Source of the DNA: Actinoplanes sandaracinus
Lineage (GTDB): Bacteria; Actinomycetota; Actinomycetes; Mycobacteriales; Micromonosporaceae
Assembly (NCBI RefSeq): GCF_030009775.1
Contig: NZ_JASCTH010000040.1
Span: 32,356-96,355 of the forward strand
DNA length: 64,000 nt
Direction: 5' to 3'
Under the pieces are notes generated by a model. The model was given only the letters and a program-made list of their open reading frames with translations. It ran no database searches and was not told where the DNA came from. Of the stretch, positions 8,962-17,261 are shown one piece after another (within the stretch, counting starts at the first letter, position 1; every line of letters begins with the position of its first letter). The position numbers were made by a program, and so were the translations under genes.

Positions 8962-9625
8962 CCTCCATGATCAGCCGGGTGCCCTGCATGGCCTGCGCGC
9001 CCGGCGACCCGGACCCCGCGCCGGCAAGATCAACCGCCCGGTCCCCGAACCGCACCTGCACCACCGGCCGCCGCACCAGGGCCTTGACCAAGGCACGCCC
9101 GAGCCCTTTCGGCGCCTCCCACGGAATCACGGCATGCGTGCCCCACTGCGCGACCGGCAGCACCGGCGCCCCCGACAGCTGCGCCATCCGTGCCGTGCCG
9201 GTCTTGCCCCGCTCCGGCCACATCCACGGATCCAGGCCGATGCGCCCCTCCGGATACACCAGCACCGCCGAGTTCTCCGCCAGAGCCTTCGCAGCCACCG
9301 GCAGCGCGTCAGCAACGTGCATCGTGTTGCGATCCACCCGGATATGCCCACAATGCCGCATCACCGCCCCGACCACCGGCGTCCGGAACACCCCACCCGT
9401 CGCCATGATCCGCGGAACGACCCCCGCCTTGTGGCAGGCCGCCATGAGCACAACTGGATCGAACGGGCTGACATGATTGGCCGCGAGAATCACCGGCCCA
9501 CCCCGCAACTCCTCCGGCACACCGTTCGTCACACGAAGCCGGGCCAGCGGGAACACCACGATCCTCGACAGAGCGAGCAACAGCCGCCATAGCCGCGGCA
9601 CTCGCCAAACAGGTGACGTGTCCAT
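8852..9625 (-). CDS. PlsC-like 1-acyl-glycerol-3-phosphate acyltransferase
   Basis: A 257-residue membrane-associated acyltransferase. The HX4D motif is NHVSPFD, followed by a YPEGRIG block, both diagnostic of the PlsC/LPLAT family that transfers fatty acyl groups to lysophosphatidic acid or related acceptors. A hydrophobic N-terminal helix (RLWRLLLALSRIVVFPLA) would anchor it to the membrane. Start ATG 9623-9625 is preferred over an upstream extension of 46 residues that reads as non-coding. It converges on, and overlaps by 110 bp, the MarR-GNAT gene. The exact acceptor lipid cannot be told. Confidence 0.85.
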   Translation of the reverse strand: MDTSPVWRVPRLWRLLLALSRIVVFPLARLRVTNGVPEELRGGPVILAANHVSPFDPVVLMAACHKAGVVPRIMATGGVFRTPVVGAVMRHCGHIRVDRNTMHVADALPVAAKALAENSAVLVYPEGRIGLDPWMWPERGKTGTARMAQLSGAPVLPVAQWGTHAVIPWEAPKGLGRALVKALVRRPVVQVRFGDRAVDLAGAGSGSPGAQAMQGTRLIMEAIDETLTPLRLGEMQMPRTVDTSRPHDLSRVRRRMH

Positions 9626-9894
9626 GAGGCTCGAATAATCGCACGCCCACAAGGCCTTCCTCCATCCGCCTTCACCCGCCAGTCCACTTCCCGACCACCA
9701 CACCTCACCGCCCGTCCCCCCAAACGCCACACACCCCTCCGCCCTCACACACCGCCCCCACACCCGTCAGCCCGTCCGACAGCGACCACCACGCGGCCCG
9801 CTCGCCCGCACCGGCTCACCCGACAGCCACCCTCAAGCCCGGCGGGCACCAACCACCGCGGCCTACTCTCACGCACCGCCTCACACCGACGGCC

Positions 9895-9934
9895 CCCGTC
9901 AGCCCGTCAGCCCGTCAGCCTGTCAGCCTGTCGG
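9895..9934. repeat. 8-bp tandem repeat, five units
   Basis: CCCGTCAG occurs three times in a row (9895-9918), followed by CCTGTCAG and CCTGTCGG. Looser CCGTCAACCCGT copies follow near 10035-10070. No function evident; probably slippage-generated. Confidence 0.7.
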
Positions 9935-10203
9935 GCAGCGGCACCCGGGCGGCCCGCTCTAGCACTGCCCTCACCCGTCGGCCACCGTTCGGCCCGCCTG
10001 TGAGCAGCCATCGCGCGGCAGGCTGTGCCTCACCGTCAACCCGTCAGTCACCGTCAACCCGTCTGGCAACCGGGCCGTCAGCCTTCAGCCGTCAGCCACC
10101 GCGGCCACCACGGCACCGCCCTCGGCCTCGTTCAGTCCTTCCTACAGCGGCCACCGAATAGCAGCTGCCCATCACCGCTCGGCTGCTTCTCGGCGGCTTC
10201 GCG

Positions 10204-10254
10204 CGAATGTGGGAGTACCTCGGCAACGGTGTGAACGTGGCACCAACCCCGTGC
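10204..10254 (+). repeat. 51-bp sequence, inverted copy at 63816-63866
   Basis: Includes ACCTCGGCAACGGTGTGAAC and continues to ACCCCGTGC. The reverse complement of 63816-63866 matches in 48 of 51 positions; the three differences are T/C. Flanking DNA is not similar on either side, so this is a short dispersed element or a remnant of one. Confidence 0.75.
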
Positions 10255-10272
10255 CTGTCGGCCTTCGGGTGA

Positions 10273-10346
10273 GTTGATCTGCTGGCCGTGCGGATGCGCT
10301 GTTTCAGGTCCGGGTCAACCGCGGAATCGCACGCCAGCAGATCAAC
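10273..10346. repeat. 14-bp perfect inverted repeat with 46-bp spacer
   Basis: GTTGATCTGCTGGC at 10273-10286 and its exact reverse complement at 10333-10346. The spacing is long for a terminator; it could be the ends of a tiny relic element or a binding-site pair. It begins 18 bp after the 51-bp repeat. Confidence 0.6.
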
Positions 10347-10484
10347 ACCTGGTGGGGGTGGCCGCAATCCGGAAGGCGTCGGGATCCGGGTCGATGGTGG
10401 GCGGTTCTACCGGCTGGCCGTGAGCGCGCCTCGGCCCGCTCGGATCCGCACTCCCGACCGGCCCGCCAAGGCCTCCTTGGGCCC

Positions 10485-10520
10485 GTCGCGCCCGTTACGC
10501 CCGTCGCGCCCGTCACGCCG
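10485..10520. repeat. 9-bp tandem repeat, four units
   Basis: GTCGCGCCC, GTTACGCCC, GTCGCGCCC, GTCACGCCG in direct succession. Read as codons it would give a Gly/Arg-rich collagen-like peptide on the minus strand, but no gene is supported there. Confidence 0.65.
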
Positions 10521-10629
10521 CCTTGGCCACCGTGCGCTCGTTGACGCGCACTCCCGCAAATGGTTCCTCGGGCACGCTAGACGTCCCGCTTCCCCTGTGA
10601 CCGTGTTCCGGAGCATGGTGTGTTCCGGA

Positions 10630-10680
10630 GTTTTGACACCCGTTGTGGGTGTCAGCAACACCCACAACGGGTGTCAAAAC
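10630..10680. repeat. 23-bp perfect palindrome made of two dyads
   Basis: Arms at 10630-10652 and 10658-10680 are exact reverse complements around the 5-nt loop CAGCA. Each arm itself contains a dyad, TGACACCC and GGGTGTCA separated by 5 nt. So the structure is either a very stable hairpin or a tandem pair of operators of the form TGACACCC-N5-GGGTGTCA. No gene is adjacent on either side within 480 bp. Confidence 0.75.
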
Positions 10681-10774
10681 TTCAGGAGACAGTGGCGCTG
10701 CGGGCGTTCTTTCCGCCGCCTTTGAGGCGTTCGCGCCCCGCCGGCTTGAGGAGTGGGCGACCCCCGTAGGGAAG

Positions 10775-10872
10775 GAGCACGGCGGCCTTGCCGCCTTTGA
10801 GGCCTTCGGTGACCCGTGGGGCAGAGCACGGCGGCCTTGCCGCCCTTGAAGCGTTGGGCGAGCCGTCGGGCA
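10775..10872. repeat. 49-bp direct repeat, two units plus partials
   Basis: Unit one 10775-10823 and unit two 10824-10872 both begin GAGCACGGCGGCCTTGCCGC and end in GGGGCA/CGGGCA. A third copy starts at 10873 but diverges after about 8 bp, and a partial unit lies at 10712-10735. Not CRISPR-like because there are no unique spacers. Confidence 0.7.
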
Positions 10873-11149
10873 GAGCACGGTTCACTGTGCCGTGGCTGGT
10901 CTGCACCGGTCCCGCCATGACGGGGCGACCCTGCCCCACAGAAGTTCGGCCGGCGGCGGGGGACCATCTCGCTAACGGTGGCGAGTGGTGGTGCGATGGT
11001 CTGCACTGGCCTTGCCGGAGGGCACTGCCGGGGGCGGGTAGGAGGCGCTACTGCGAGGTGCCGCTGCGAGGTGCGATGCGCTACTGCGAGGGTGAGGGTG
11101 AGGGCCCGGCCGGCGGCGGGGGAGTGGGGGCCCGGCGAGGGGTGATCGA

Positions 11150-11155
11150 TACGCT
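11150..11155 (+). promoter_or_regulatory. -10 box of a probable leaderless transcript
   Basis: TACGCT, six bases before the ATG at 11162, without a Shine-Dalgarno sequence. Confidence 0.45.
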
Positions 11156-11161
11156 GGCGGC

Positions 11162-11692
11162 ATGGCCGGAAACGTGCAGGCGTTGCTGCTGAAGACCTCC
11201 GAACAGAAGCCGCGCCGGGCAGCGCTGCCTACCGTCCCGTTGGCCGCTGACAGCGGGTTGGTGCTTTTGCCGCTAACAGAAGAGATCGTCGCGAGCGTGG
11301 TGCCGACCGCGGCGGACGACCCGCCCGTGGACGGCTTCTACGAACTGGCGACCGGGGTCGCGGAATGGGCGCGCCGGCAGTCGATGGACGGCGATGTGGC
11401 GTACCTGCATAGCGAGTTCTTCGGAGGCGGCGGGTTCCATGCGGCGATGGCATGGCGCGACGGGGCAGTCGCGTGGGGGCCGCTGTTCACGGCAACCTCC
11501 GACGGCGAAGCGGAGGACCACTACGCGACAGTGACCGACCTTCGTGACATGGCGGTCAACGTGATGCTGCGATGGTGGGGCGTGCAGCGGGCAGACCAGA
11601 TCGACGAGTTCACCGCCGCCGGCTTGAGCCGCTGCCGGTGGACGCAGGAGTGGGCGGCACTGATCGCCCCGGAGCCGCCCACCGCGGTGTGA
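11162..11692 (+). CDS. conserved hypothetical protein, 176 aa
   Basis: An isolated 176-residue soluble protein, not recognised. It contains a central block (FYELATGVAEWARRQS...VAYLHSEFFGGGGFHAAMAWRDGAVAWGPLFT) that looks like a compact alpha/beta fold, and a tryptophan-rich C-terminal helix region. No signal peptide or membrane segment. Third-position GC is lower and less skewed than in the neighbouring operons. It is flanked on both sides by repeat-rich non-coding DNA, so it may be a recently acquired single gene. ATG 11162 follows a TACGCT box. Confidence 0.65.
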   Translation: MAGNVQALLLKTSEQKPRRAALPTVPLAADSGLVLLPLTEEIVASVVPTAADDPPVDGFYELATGVAEWARRQSMDGDVAYLHSEFFGGGGFHAAMAWRDGAVAWGPLFTATSDGEAEDHYATVTDLRDMAVNVMLRWWGVQRADQIDEFTAAGLSRCRWTQEWAALIAPEPPTAV

Positions 11693-12316
11693 GCATCGGT
11701 AGGCGGCACCGCACACCGCACCGGTAGATGACACCGCACACCGCGGTGTGAGCACCCGGTAAGCGGCACGGCCCTCCACGGTGAGCACTGCGACAAAGCA
11801 ATGTGAGCGGTCTACGTGAGCTGGTCAGCCGAAGGCGTTCAGACCTGTGGTGTGACGGTCGGTCCTGGCTCCACCCGGGCGGGGCAGCTCCAGTCGGTCC
11901 CAAAGCCGACCCGGGGCGGCCCAACAAAACCGCAGCCCAGCGCTCCCCGCGCCCCTGATGCTCCTCTTGAGGGGTCGGGCCACGTAAGCCCCCCGGGTAA
12001 AGCCGATCTTGAGGGTGGGGCCATACTGAGCCGTCGGGATGAAGCCAGGCGGGACCATCAGAACCAGACCTGACGGCTCGTGCGAGGGTGACCGGAGGCC
12101 GCGAGAACCTGAGCGGTCAGGGGGCCGGAACCGATAAAACCTGAACTGTCCACGGACCTGAACCGTTCGCGAGGACCTGAACTGTCCACGGGCGGTCCGA
12201 AGGCCGTCAAGGTCACCATCGGAGGCCGTCAGATCGCTGCGGGGTGGTCGCGCCCCCAGGATGTACCCGGCCGCAAAACCGGGACGACGCGGCCACGGAT
12301 GGCCGACGCTGTCGGC
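11693..12316. other. non-coding stretch with short direct repeats
   Basis: No supported gene. CACCGCACACCGC-type repeats occur at 11700-11745, then the ACCTGAAC repeats described separately, and finally the upstream region of the secreted protein at 12317. Confidence 0.45.
12139..12191. repeat. ACCTGAAC(T/C)GT direct repeats
   Basis: ACCTGAACTGTCCACGG occurs exactly at 12139-12155 and 12175-12191. A diverged copy (ACCTGAACCGTTCGCG) sits between them at 12156, and another (ACCTGAGCGGTCAG) just upstream near 12107. Spacing is 17 and 19 bp. They lie about 125 bp before the secreted-protein gene and could be operator sites. Confidence 0.5.
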
Positions 12317-13012
12317 ATGACGATCCCGCAAGCCTCGCGGCGTACCGCCGCTCTCTCGTTTCTGCGATGCTGCGCGACAGCGGCCATGACCGCGACGTGC
12401 GCCCTCACCGCCGGCGCGACCGCCGTCCAGGCGGCCCCGGACATCTCACCGCCCACCCGGGAGGCGCCGCTGACCGCCGGCCAGCTAGGCGCCGCGTCGC
12501 TCGCCGGCAGGTCGCCCGCCACCTGGGCGCCCGCGCAGAAGCCGTTCGCTGACAAGCCGCCCGCCACGGCACGGCTCACGAAAGCACAGCGGAAAGTACT
12601 GGTCGAGGCGACGCGGCGCTACCACGACGTGGACCAGGCACTGGCCGACGGATATCTGGCCACCGACCACTGCGTGCCGGGAATGGGCTGGCACTACGCC
12701 CACCCGGGACTGTCCGCCGACGCGGCGATCGACCCGGTCTGGCCGGAGGTGCTGCTGTACGTCCCCGGCCGGGACGGCAGCCCACAACTCATCGGTGTCG
12801 AATACTTCAAAGCCGACGCCGACGGCAGTCTCACGACCGACAGCGACCGGCCCACCCTGTTCGGCAACGCGTTCAACGGCCCCATGGCCGGCCACGAGAT
12901 GCCGCCCGGCGCCCCGCCGATGCCGGTCCACTACGACCTGCACGTGTGGCTTTACACCGACAACCCGGCCGGCGAACTCGCCATCGAGAACCCTCAGGTC
13001 ACCTGCCCGTAA
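12317..13012 (+). CDS. secreted protein of unknown function
   Basis: About 231 residues with a Sec-type signal peptide: a short charged N-terminus (RR), a hydrophobic stretch (AALSFLRCCATAAMTATCALTAGATA) and an AQA cleavage site near residue 40. The mature part carries a conserved-looking block YHDVDQALADGYLA then CVPGMGWHYAHP, later PEVLLYVP and GVEYFKAD, and ends with C near the C-terminus, allowing one disulfide. I recognise the pattern from extracellular bacterial proteins of unknown function but not a named family. ATG 12317 places the signal peptide properly; an ATG at 12299 is also possible. Confidence 0.75.
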   Translation: MTIPQASRRTAALSFLRCCATAAMTATCALTAGATAVQAAPDISPPTREAPLTAGQLGAASLAGRSPATWAPAQKPFADKPPATARLTKAQRKVLVEATRRYHDVDQALADGYLATDHCVPGMGWHYAHPGLSADAAIDPVWPEVLLYVPGRDGSPQLIGVEYFKADADGSLTTDSDRPTLFGNAFNGPMAGHEMPPGAPPMPVHYDLHVWLYTDNPAGELAIENPQVTCP

Positions 13013-13186
13013 GCACACCGACGTTCACCTCGATCACGCGCCCGCAAGCGGCTCGGGCCCCACCCCGATCACCGGCTCGCGGGCGCGCCCGGAAACGGTG
13101 AGTTCGGCCACCACCACAGCCTGCCCACCTGCAGGCCCGTCATCGAATGGCTACTCTCAGAGACGGCGCCCGCGATCGTGGGCGCC

Positions 13187-13228
13187 CCGGACGAGTGCGT
13201 GTCGTACCCGGCCTGACAAGACGACCGC
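13187..13228 (+). promoter_or_regulatory. guanidine-III (ykkC-III) riboswitch
   Basis: The 42-nt segment begins CCGGACGAG, continues through GTACCCGG, then GACAAGACGACCGC, matching in order the conserved blocks of ykkC-III RNA. The two CCGG elements can pair, and GCG-(U)-GUCGU pairs with ACGAC-CGC to give the H-type pseudoknot with one bulged base. It lies 17 nt before the ATG of an SMR-family gene whose product is expected to export guanidinium. The 3' strand of the pseudoknot is next to the GAGGTGAT ribosome-binding site, which suggests translational control. Confidence 0.88.
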
Positions 13229-13245
13229 CCTTGAGGTGATCTGTC

Positions 13246-13560
13246 ATGGCCTGGCTCGTTCTTGTCATCTCCGGCCTGCTCGAGACCGTCTGGGCGATCG
13301 CCCTGGACCGCAGCGCCGGCTTCACCCGCCCCGCACCCACCGCCGTCTTCGCGACAGCACTGGCGCTCAGCATGCTCGGCCTCGGTTACGCCCTGCGCAC
13401 CATCCCGGTCGGCACCGGCTACGCCGTGTGGGTCGGCATCGGCGCGGTCGGCACCGCCCTCGTCGGCATGATCGCCCTCAACGAGCCCGCCAGCCTGCCG
13501 CGCATCGTCTGCCTGCTGCTGGTGCTCTGCGGCGTAGCGGGCCTCAAATACTTCCACTGA
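13246..13560 (+). CDS. gdx: guanidinium exporter Gdx (SugE, SMR family)
   Basis: A 104-residue four-helix membrane protein of the small multidrug resistance family. It has the SugE/Gdx-type first helix GLLETVWAIALDRS with the essential glutamate at position 13, and the loop motif PVGTGYAVWVGIGAVGTALVGM. It exports guanidinium in exchange for protons as an antiparallel dimer in characterised members. The immediately upstream guanidine-III riboswitch strongly supports the Gdx rather than the polyaromatic-cation subtype. GAGGTGAT precedes the ATG. It is monocistronic, ended by an inverted repeat at 13609. Confidence 0.93.
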   Translation: MAWLVLVISGLLETVWAIALDRSAGFTRPAPTAVFATALALSMLGLGYALRTIPVGTGYAVWVGIGAVGTALVGMIALNEPASLPRIVCLLLVLCGVAGLKYFH

Positions 13561-13608
13561 CCGGCACCGCTCGCCCACACAGCCCGCCTACCGATCCCGG
13601 GCCACGAT

Positions 13609-13635
13609 CCCGGGCCACGATCGCAGCGGCCCGGG
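13609..13635. terminator. stem-loop between gdx and the convergent gene
   Basis: CCCGGGCC at 13609-13616 pairs with GGCCCGGG at 13628-13635 across an 11-nt loop. An exact GATCCCGGGCCAC direct repeat begins 16 bp earlier. It could serve both convergent genes. Confidence 0.55.
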
Positions 13636-13650
13636 AACACCGGCACCGGA

Positions 13651-14379
13651 TCAACCCGCCTCGCCCAACTCCGCCAGACGGGCCTCCACCTCGGCGAGCT
13701 CGGCCCGCAACCGCTGCGCCTGCTGCTCAGCCTCGGCCCGCTCAGCCGCCACGATCTGCTCGACCGCCTCCTGCACACCAGGCACATCGATCAACGACAC
13801 CATCTTCAGCGCCTCCGCCGGCCGGATCACATAAGGCCGGGCCAACGCCTTCGCCCCCTGATTGGCCGCCACCGTCCACTCGCCGTCGCCATAAGCCAGC
13901 GTCACGGTCAGGCCCGGCGACGCTTTCGCCCTCGCCGGCCGAGCCGCCTTACGGGGAGCCGCCACCTCGTTGCCGCCCTTACCGTCGGTCACCGCAACAC
14001 TGTCCTCACTTGTCTTCTTGGTCCGCTGAACGGGCGGCTTGACCGGCAACGGCTTGTCGATCAGGAACGCCGGCCCGGACAGCACCGGCTCCGGCGGCTC
14101 CACCACCACAGGCGCCACCTTCTTCGGCGCCGGCCCCTTCGGCGCGACCCGCAGGTCACTGGGGGAGAAGGGCAGCTCGTCACGCCCGAACTTGACCACC
14201 ACCCACTCATCCGACACCGCCGGATCATCGAGCCCCACCACCTGCCCGATCTGCCCGGCAATCTGCCCAGCCGCCTCCGTGAACTGCACCCGCGGCTTCC
14301 GGCCGGCCGCCAGCGCCTCCCGGATCTGCTGCAGCTCCTCCGCGGACAGCCCACCGGTTTCCACGCCTGCCGCCGTCAT
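13651..14379 (-). CDS. DUF6319-like actinobacterial protein
   Basis: About 242 residues. The N-terminal 90 residues (LSAEELQQIREALAAGRKPRVQF, then ELPFSPSDLRVAP) look like a small beta domain. A basic A/P/K linker follows, and then a C-terminal part TVTLAYGDGEWTVAANQGAKALARPYVI that leads into a coiled coil rich in A and E (QQAQRLRAELAEVEARLAEL). I associate this arrangement with a family of unknown function seen in streptomycetes (DUF6319-like), from memory. Start ATG 14379, or GTG one codon earlier. Basic linker and coiled coil hint at nucleic-acid or protein scaffolding, not catalysis. Confidence 0.65.
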   Translation of the reverse strand: MTAAGVETGGLSAEELQQIREALAAGRKPRVQFTEAAGQIAGQIGQVVGLDDPAVSDEWVVVKFGRDELPFSPSDLRVAPKGPAPKKVAPVVVEPPEPVLSGPAFLIDKPLPVKPPVQRTKKTSEDSVAVTDGKGGNEVAAPRKAARPARAKASPGLTVTLAYGDGEWTVAANQGAKALARPYVIRPAEALKMVSLIDVPGVQEAVEQIVAAERAEAEQQAQRLRAELAEVEARLAELGEAG

Positions 14380-14465
14380 CACCCCACCACCTTCGAACGC
14401 CTGTATCAGAGCGGCTTCTTTCTACCAGCCACCACCGACAAGAACCGCACACCACACCGAAGTGA

Positions 14466-15209
14466 TCATGCAGGCAACGGCGAACGCCCCGTCACGCAAT
14501 ACTCCCGGCCAGCCGGATCCCGCAACGTCGTCCAGTCACCCGGCACCCGCCGCACCACCACCGCACCCCACCCGACATGCCGCTCCACCTCGGCATCCAC
14601 GTCATCACACGCCAGATCCACATGCACCCCGGCCACCTCACCACCGGTGCGCTGCAACAACAACCGCAACCCCAACCCCGCCGGCCGCTCCAACCAGGAG
14701 AACTCCGGCAGATCCGACGACCGCCGCTCCCACCCGGTCACCGCCGCCCAGAACCCGGCCTCCCGGTCATGCACCGCCCCAGGAAGATCCAGACACAACT
14801 GATCCACCACACTGCTCTGCCCACCCGGCCACCGCACCGGCGCCGGCCGCCGCCGCTCCCCGCCCCACCGCACCAGACAGAACACGATCCCCGCCGGCGA
14901 CCGCGACACCACCAGACCATCCTCGGCCGCGACCAGCGTCGCACCCAACGCCGCCACCTCGGCCGCTGCCGCAGCCACATCGTCCACGTGCAGATCCAGA
15001 TGCGCCCGCGCCGGAGAATCCCCGACCACCTGCACCCGCAGACACGCATCCCCGTCCCCGGGCAGCAGCGTCGCGAACGCCCCGCCACCCCGCCGCGCCG
15101 ACAACCCCCACCCCGTCACCGCCTGCCAGAACGACTCGACCCCAGGATCCGGACCGCCACCCGCACCACCCGGAGTGTCCAAGAACCCGGTCACCCACCG
15201 CACGATCAC
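14466..15209 (-). CDS. two-domain VOC (glyoxalase-like) protein
   Basis: A 247-residue protein made of two vicinal-oxygen-chelate modules. The first ends in LHVDDVAAAAAEVAALGATLVA and the second in HVDLACDDVDAEVERHVGWGAVVVRRV, followed by the usual DPAGREYCV terminus. Metal-ligand positions are incomplete, as in many actinobacterial VOC proteins of unknown substrate, so it may be a binding or resistance protein. GTG start overlaps the stop of the phosphoesterase gene (GTGA), indicating an operon. Third positions are G-rich on the coding strand. Confidence 0.8.
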   Translation of the reverse strand: MIVRWVTGFLDTPGGAGGGPDPGVESFWQAVTGWGLSARRGGGAFATLLPGDGDACLRVQVVGDSPARAHLDLHVDDVAAAAAEVAALGATLVAAEDGLVVSRSPAGIVFCLVRWGGERRRPAPVRWPGGQSSVVDQLCLDLPGAVHDREAGFWAAVTGWERRSSDLPEFSWLERPAGLGLRLLLQRTGGEVAGVHVDLACDDVDAEVERHVGWGAVVVRRVPGDWTTLRDPAGREYCVTGRSPLPA

Positions 15210-15949
15210 GCCACCACCCGCCCCGTCCGCATCGCCGACGCCACATCCGGACGCCCGAAACCCTCAGCCAGCCGCGCCGCCGAATCCCACGGGTACACCA
15301 CCGACCGGAACACCACCTCCCACCGCCCCGACACATCGTCGACCACCGCATACCGCGCATGCGGCGACCCGGCCTCCATCCGATGCGGGTACGGCTGCTC
15401 ATCCTCATAAGCCGGCCACCCCACACTGCCCGGATTCACCACCAGAGCCCCACCCGGCAACCGCATCGACCCGGGCAGGTGAGTGTGCCCACACAGCAGC
15501 AACGAATACCCACCCACCTCACCGAGCCGCTCCACGACCTCGTCCACCGTCGACTCCCGCACCCCACCCGGCTCCACCGTGTGCAGCAGATACCGCAGAT
15601 CGTCGCTGGGCGTACCGTGAAATGCCAAAACCCCGGGAACGGGGGAGAGAACCGCCGGCAGCGACCGCAGCCACGCCAGATGGTCCTCGGAGAGGACCGC
15701 CCGGGTAAGCCGGTCAGCCATCCCGACCCGATCCGGCCCGAACGTCAGCAACTGCCGCTCATGATTCCCCGCGACCGTCGCCAACCCCACCCCCATCAAC
15801 CGGTCCGCGGTCTCCGCCGGCCGCACATAACCCGACAGCAGATCCCCGCAATTCACCGTCACATCCACACCCTCGGACCCGATCGCCGCCAGCACAGCGT
15901 CGAGCGCCGGCAGATTGCCATGGACATCGGAGATCACCGCAATACGCAT
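15206..15949 (-). CDS. YfcE/Mre11-like metallophosphoesterase
   Basis: A 247-residue calcineurin-like phosphoesterase. The metal-binding motifs are in order: DVHGNLPAL (D-x-H), NCGDLLSGY (GD), AGNHERQL (GNHE), FHGTP, and CGHTHLPGSMRL (GHTH). The ATG at 15947-15949 begins with MRIAVISDVHGN, the standard family N-terminus; a 14-residue longer frame is not needed. It likely hydrolyses phosphodiesters with two metal ions; the substrate cannot be stated. It is co-transcribed with the VOC gene through a 4-bp overlap. Confidence 0.9.
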   Translation of the reverse strand: MRIAVISDVHGNLPALDAVLAAIGSEGVDVTVNCGDLLSGYVRPAETADRLMGVGLATVAGNHERQLLTFGPDRVGMADRLTRAVLSEDHLAWLRSLPAVLSPVPGVLAFHGTPSDDLRYLLHTVEPGGVRESTVDEVVERLGEVGGYSLLLCGHTHLPGSMRLPGGALVVNPGSVGWPAYEDEQPYPHRMEAGSPHARYAVVDDVSGRWEVVFRSVVYPWDSAARLAEGFGRPDVASAMRTGRVVA

Positions 15950-16044
15950 CCGGCCATCCTGCCCACCGCCCGCCACGAGGCATCGCCGCACCCCTCAACC
16001 CGCCGTCGCCTGAAGCCCGCGACCGGCTCCCCACCGCGCGACCG

Positions 16045-16629
<585 letters not shown>

Positions 16630-16838
16630 GACGCCATTCTCGACCCAAGGTCAACCGACACCCATCCACCAGCCGGGTACGCCCACCACCGCTACACCAG
16701 AAGCCCGGCCTCCACCAAACCCAACGGAGCCCACCACCCGGCACCGGCACACCCATGCCGCGGACCCATCGCCCGTACACCGCACGAACCTGCACCCGCA
16801 GCCGGCCACCGAAACTCCACAACAGCCGACCACACCGG

Positions 16839-17261
16839 CTAGACCGGCATCGCCCTCGACTGCACGCCCGCCAACTCCAGCAGCCGAGCACCATCACCCA
16901 GCGCGCCGACACCACTCGAACCCACCGAAACATCACGGGGACTCAACGACACCTCCGCCCGCAGCGACGGCAACTCCCGGCCCGCACGCTCCACCATCAC
17001 GATCGCCGTCACCAGCCACCCCTCCAGCAACGACCGCAGAACTTGATGACTCGACGACCGATACTCCAGCACCAGCGCATCCACGAAACGAACGAACACG
17101 TCCACATCGATCGCGTACTCGTCAGCCCACATCCCACCGATCCCCGACGGCAACCCCACCAGCGAAGACACCACCTCCGACGTACGCACGAACAACACCG
17201 CCACCCGACTCGACGGATTCCACAGAGAGTTGCGATCACCGTCGTTGAAGTACTGACTCAT
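16839..17261 (-). CDS. DUF6086-like protein
   Basis: A 140-residue soluble protein. It begins MSQYFNDGDRNSLWNPSSRV, a signature I associate with a family of unknown function common in actinomycetes (DUF6086-like), and contains LPSGIGGMWADEYAIDVDVFVRFVDALV and SSHQVLRSLLEGWL. The ATG at 17261 is preferred to an upstream 20-residue extension with poor coding character. These proteins are often found near secretion or antitoxin loci, but nothing here supports a role. It is the last minus-strand gene before the dif-like region. Confidence 0.7.
   Translation of the reverse strand: MSQYFNDGDRNSLWNPSSRVAVLFVRTSEVVSSLVGLPSGIGGMWADEYAIDVDVFVRFVDALVLEYRSSSHQVLRSLLEGWLVTAIVMVERAGRELPSLRAEVSLSPRDVSVGSSGVGALGDGARLLELAGVQSRAMPV

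Larger units (their letters stand above)
9626..11161. other. repeat-rich non-coding stretch
   Basis: About 1.5 kb with no convincing gene on either strand: open frames are short, compositionally biased and conflict with each other. It holds several independent repeats listed separately (8-bp tandem units at 9895, a 51-bp sequence repeated at 63.8 kb, a 14-bp inverted repeat at 10273, 9-bp tandem units at 10485, a 23-bp palindrome at 10630, 49-bp tandem units at 10775 and a 14-bp direct repeat at 11045/11078). It may be old mobile-element or intergenic-repeat debris. Confidence 0.5.

Noticed and set aside
9895..10872. Possible CRISPR array
   Set aside because: Repeats are tandem without unique spacers of constant length, differ from block to block, and no cas gene is present.
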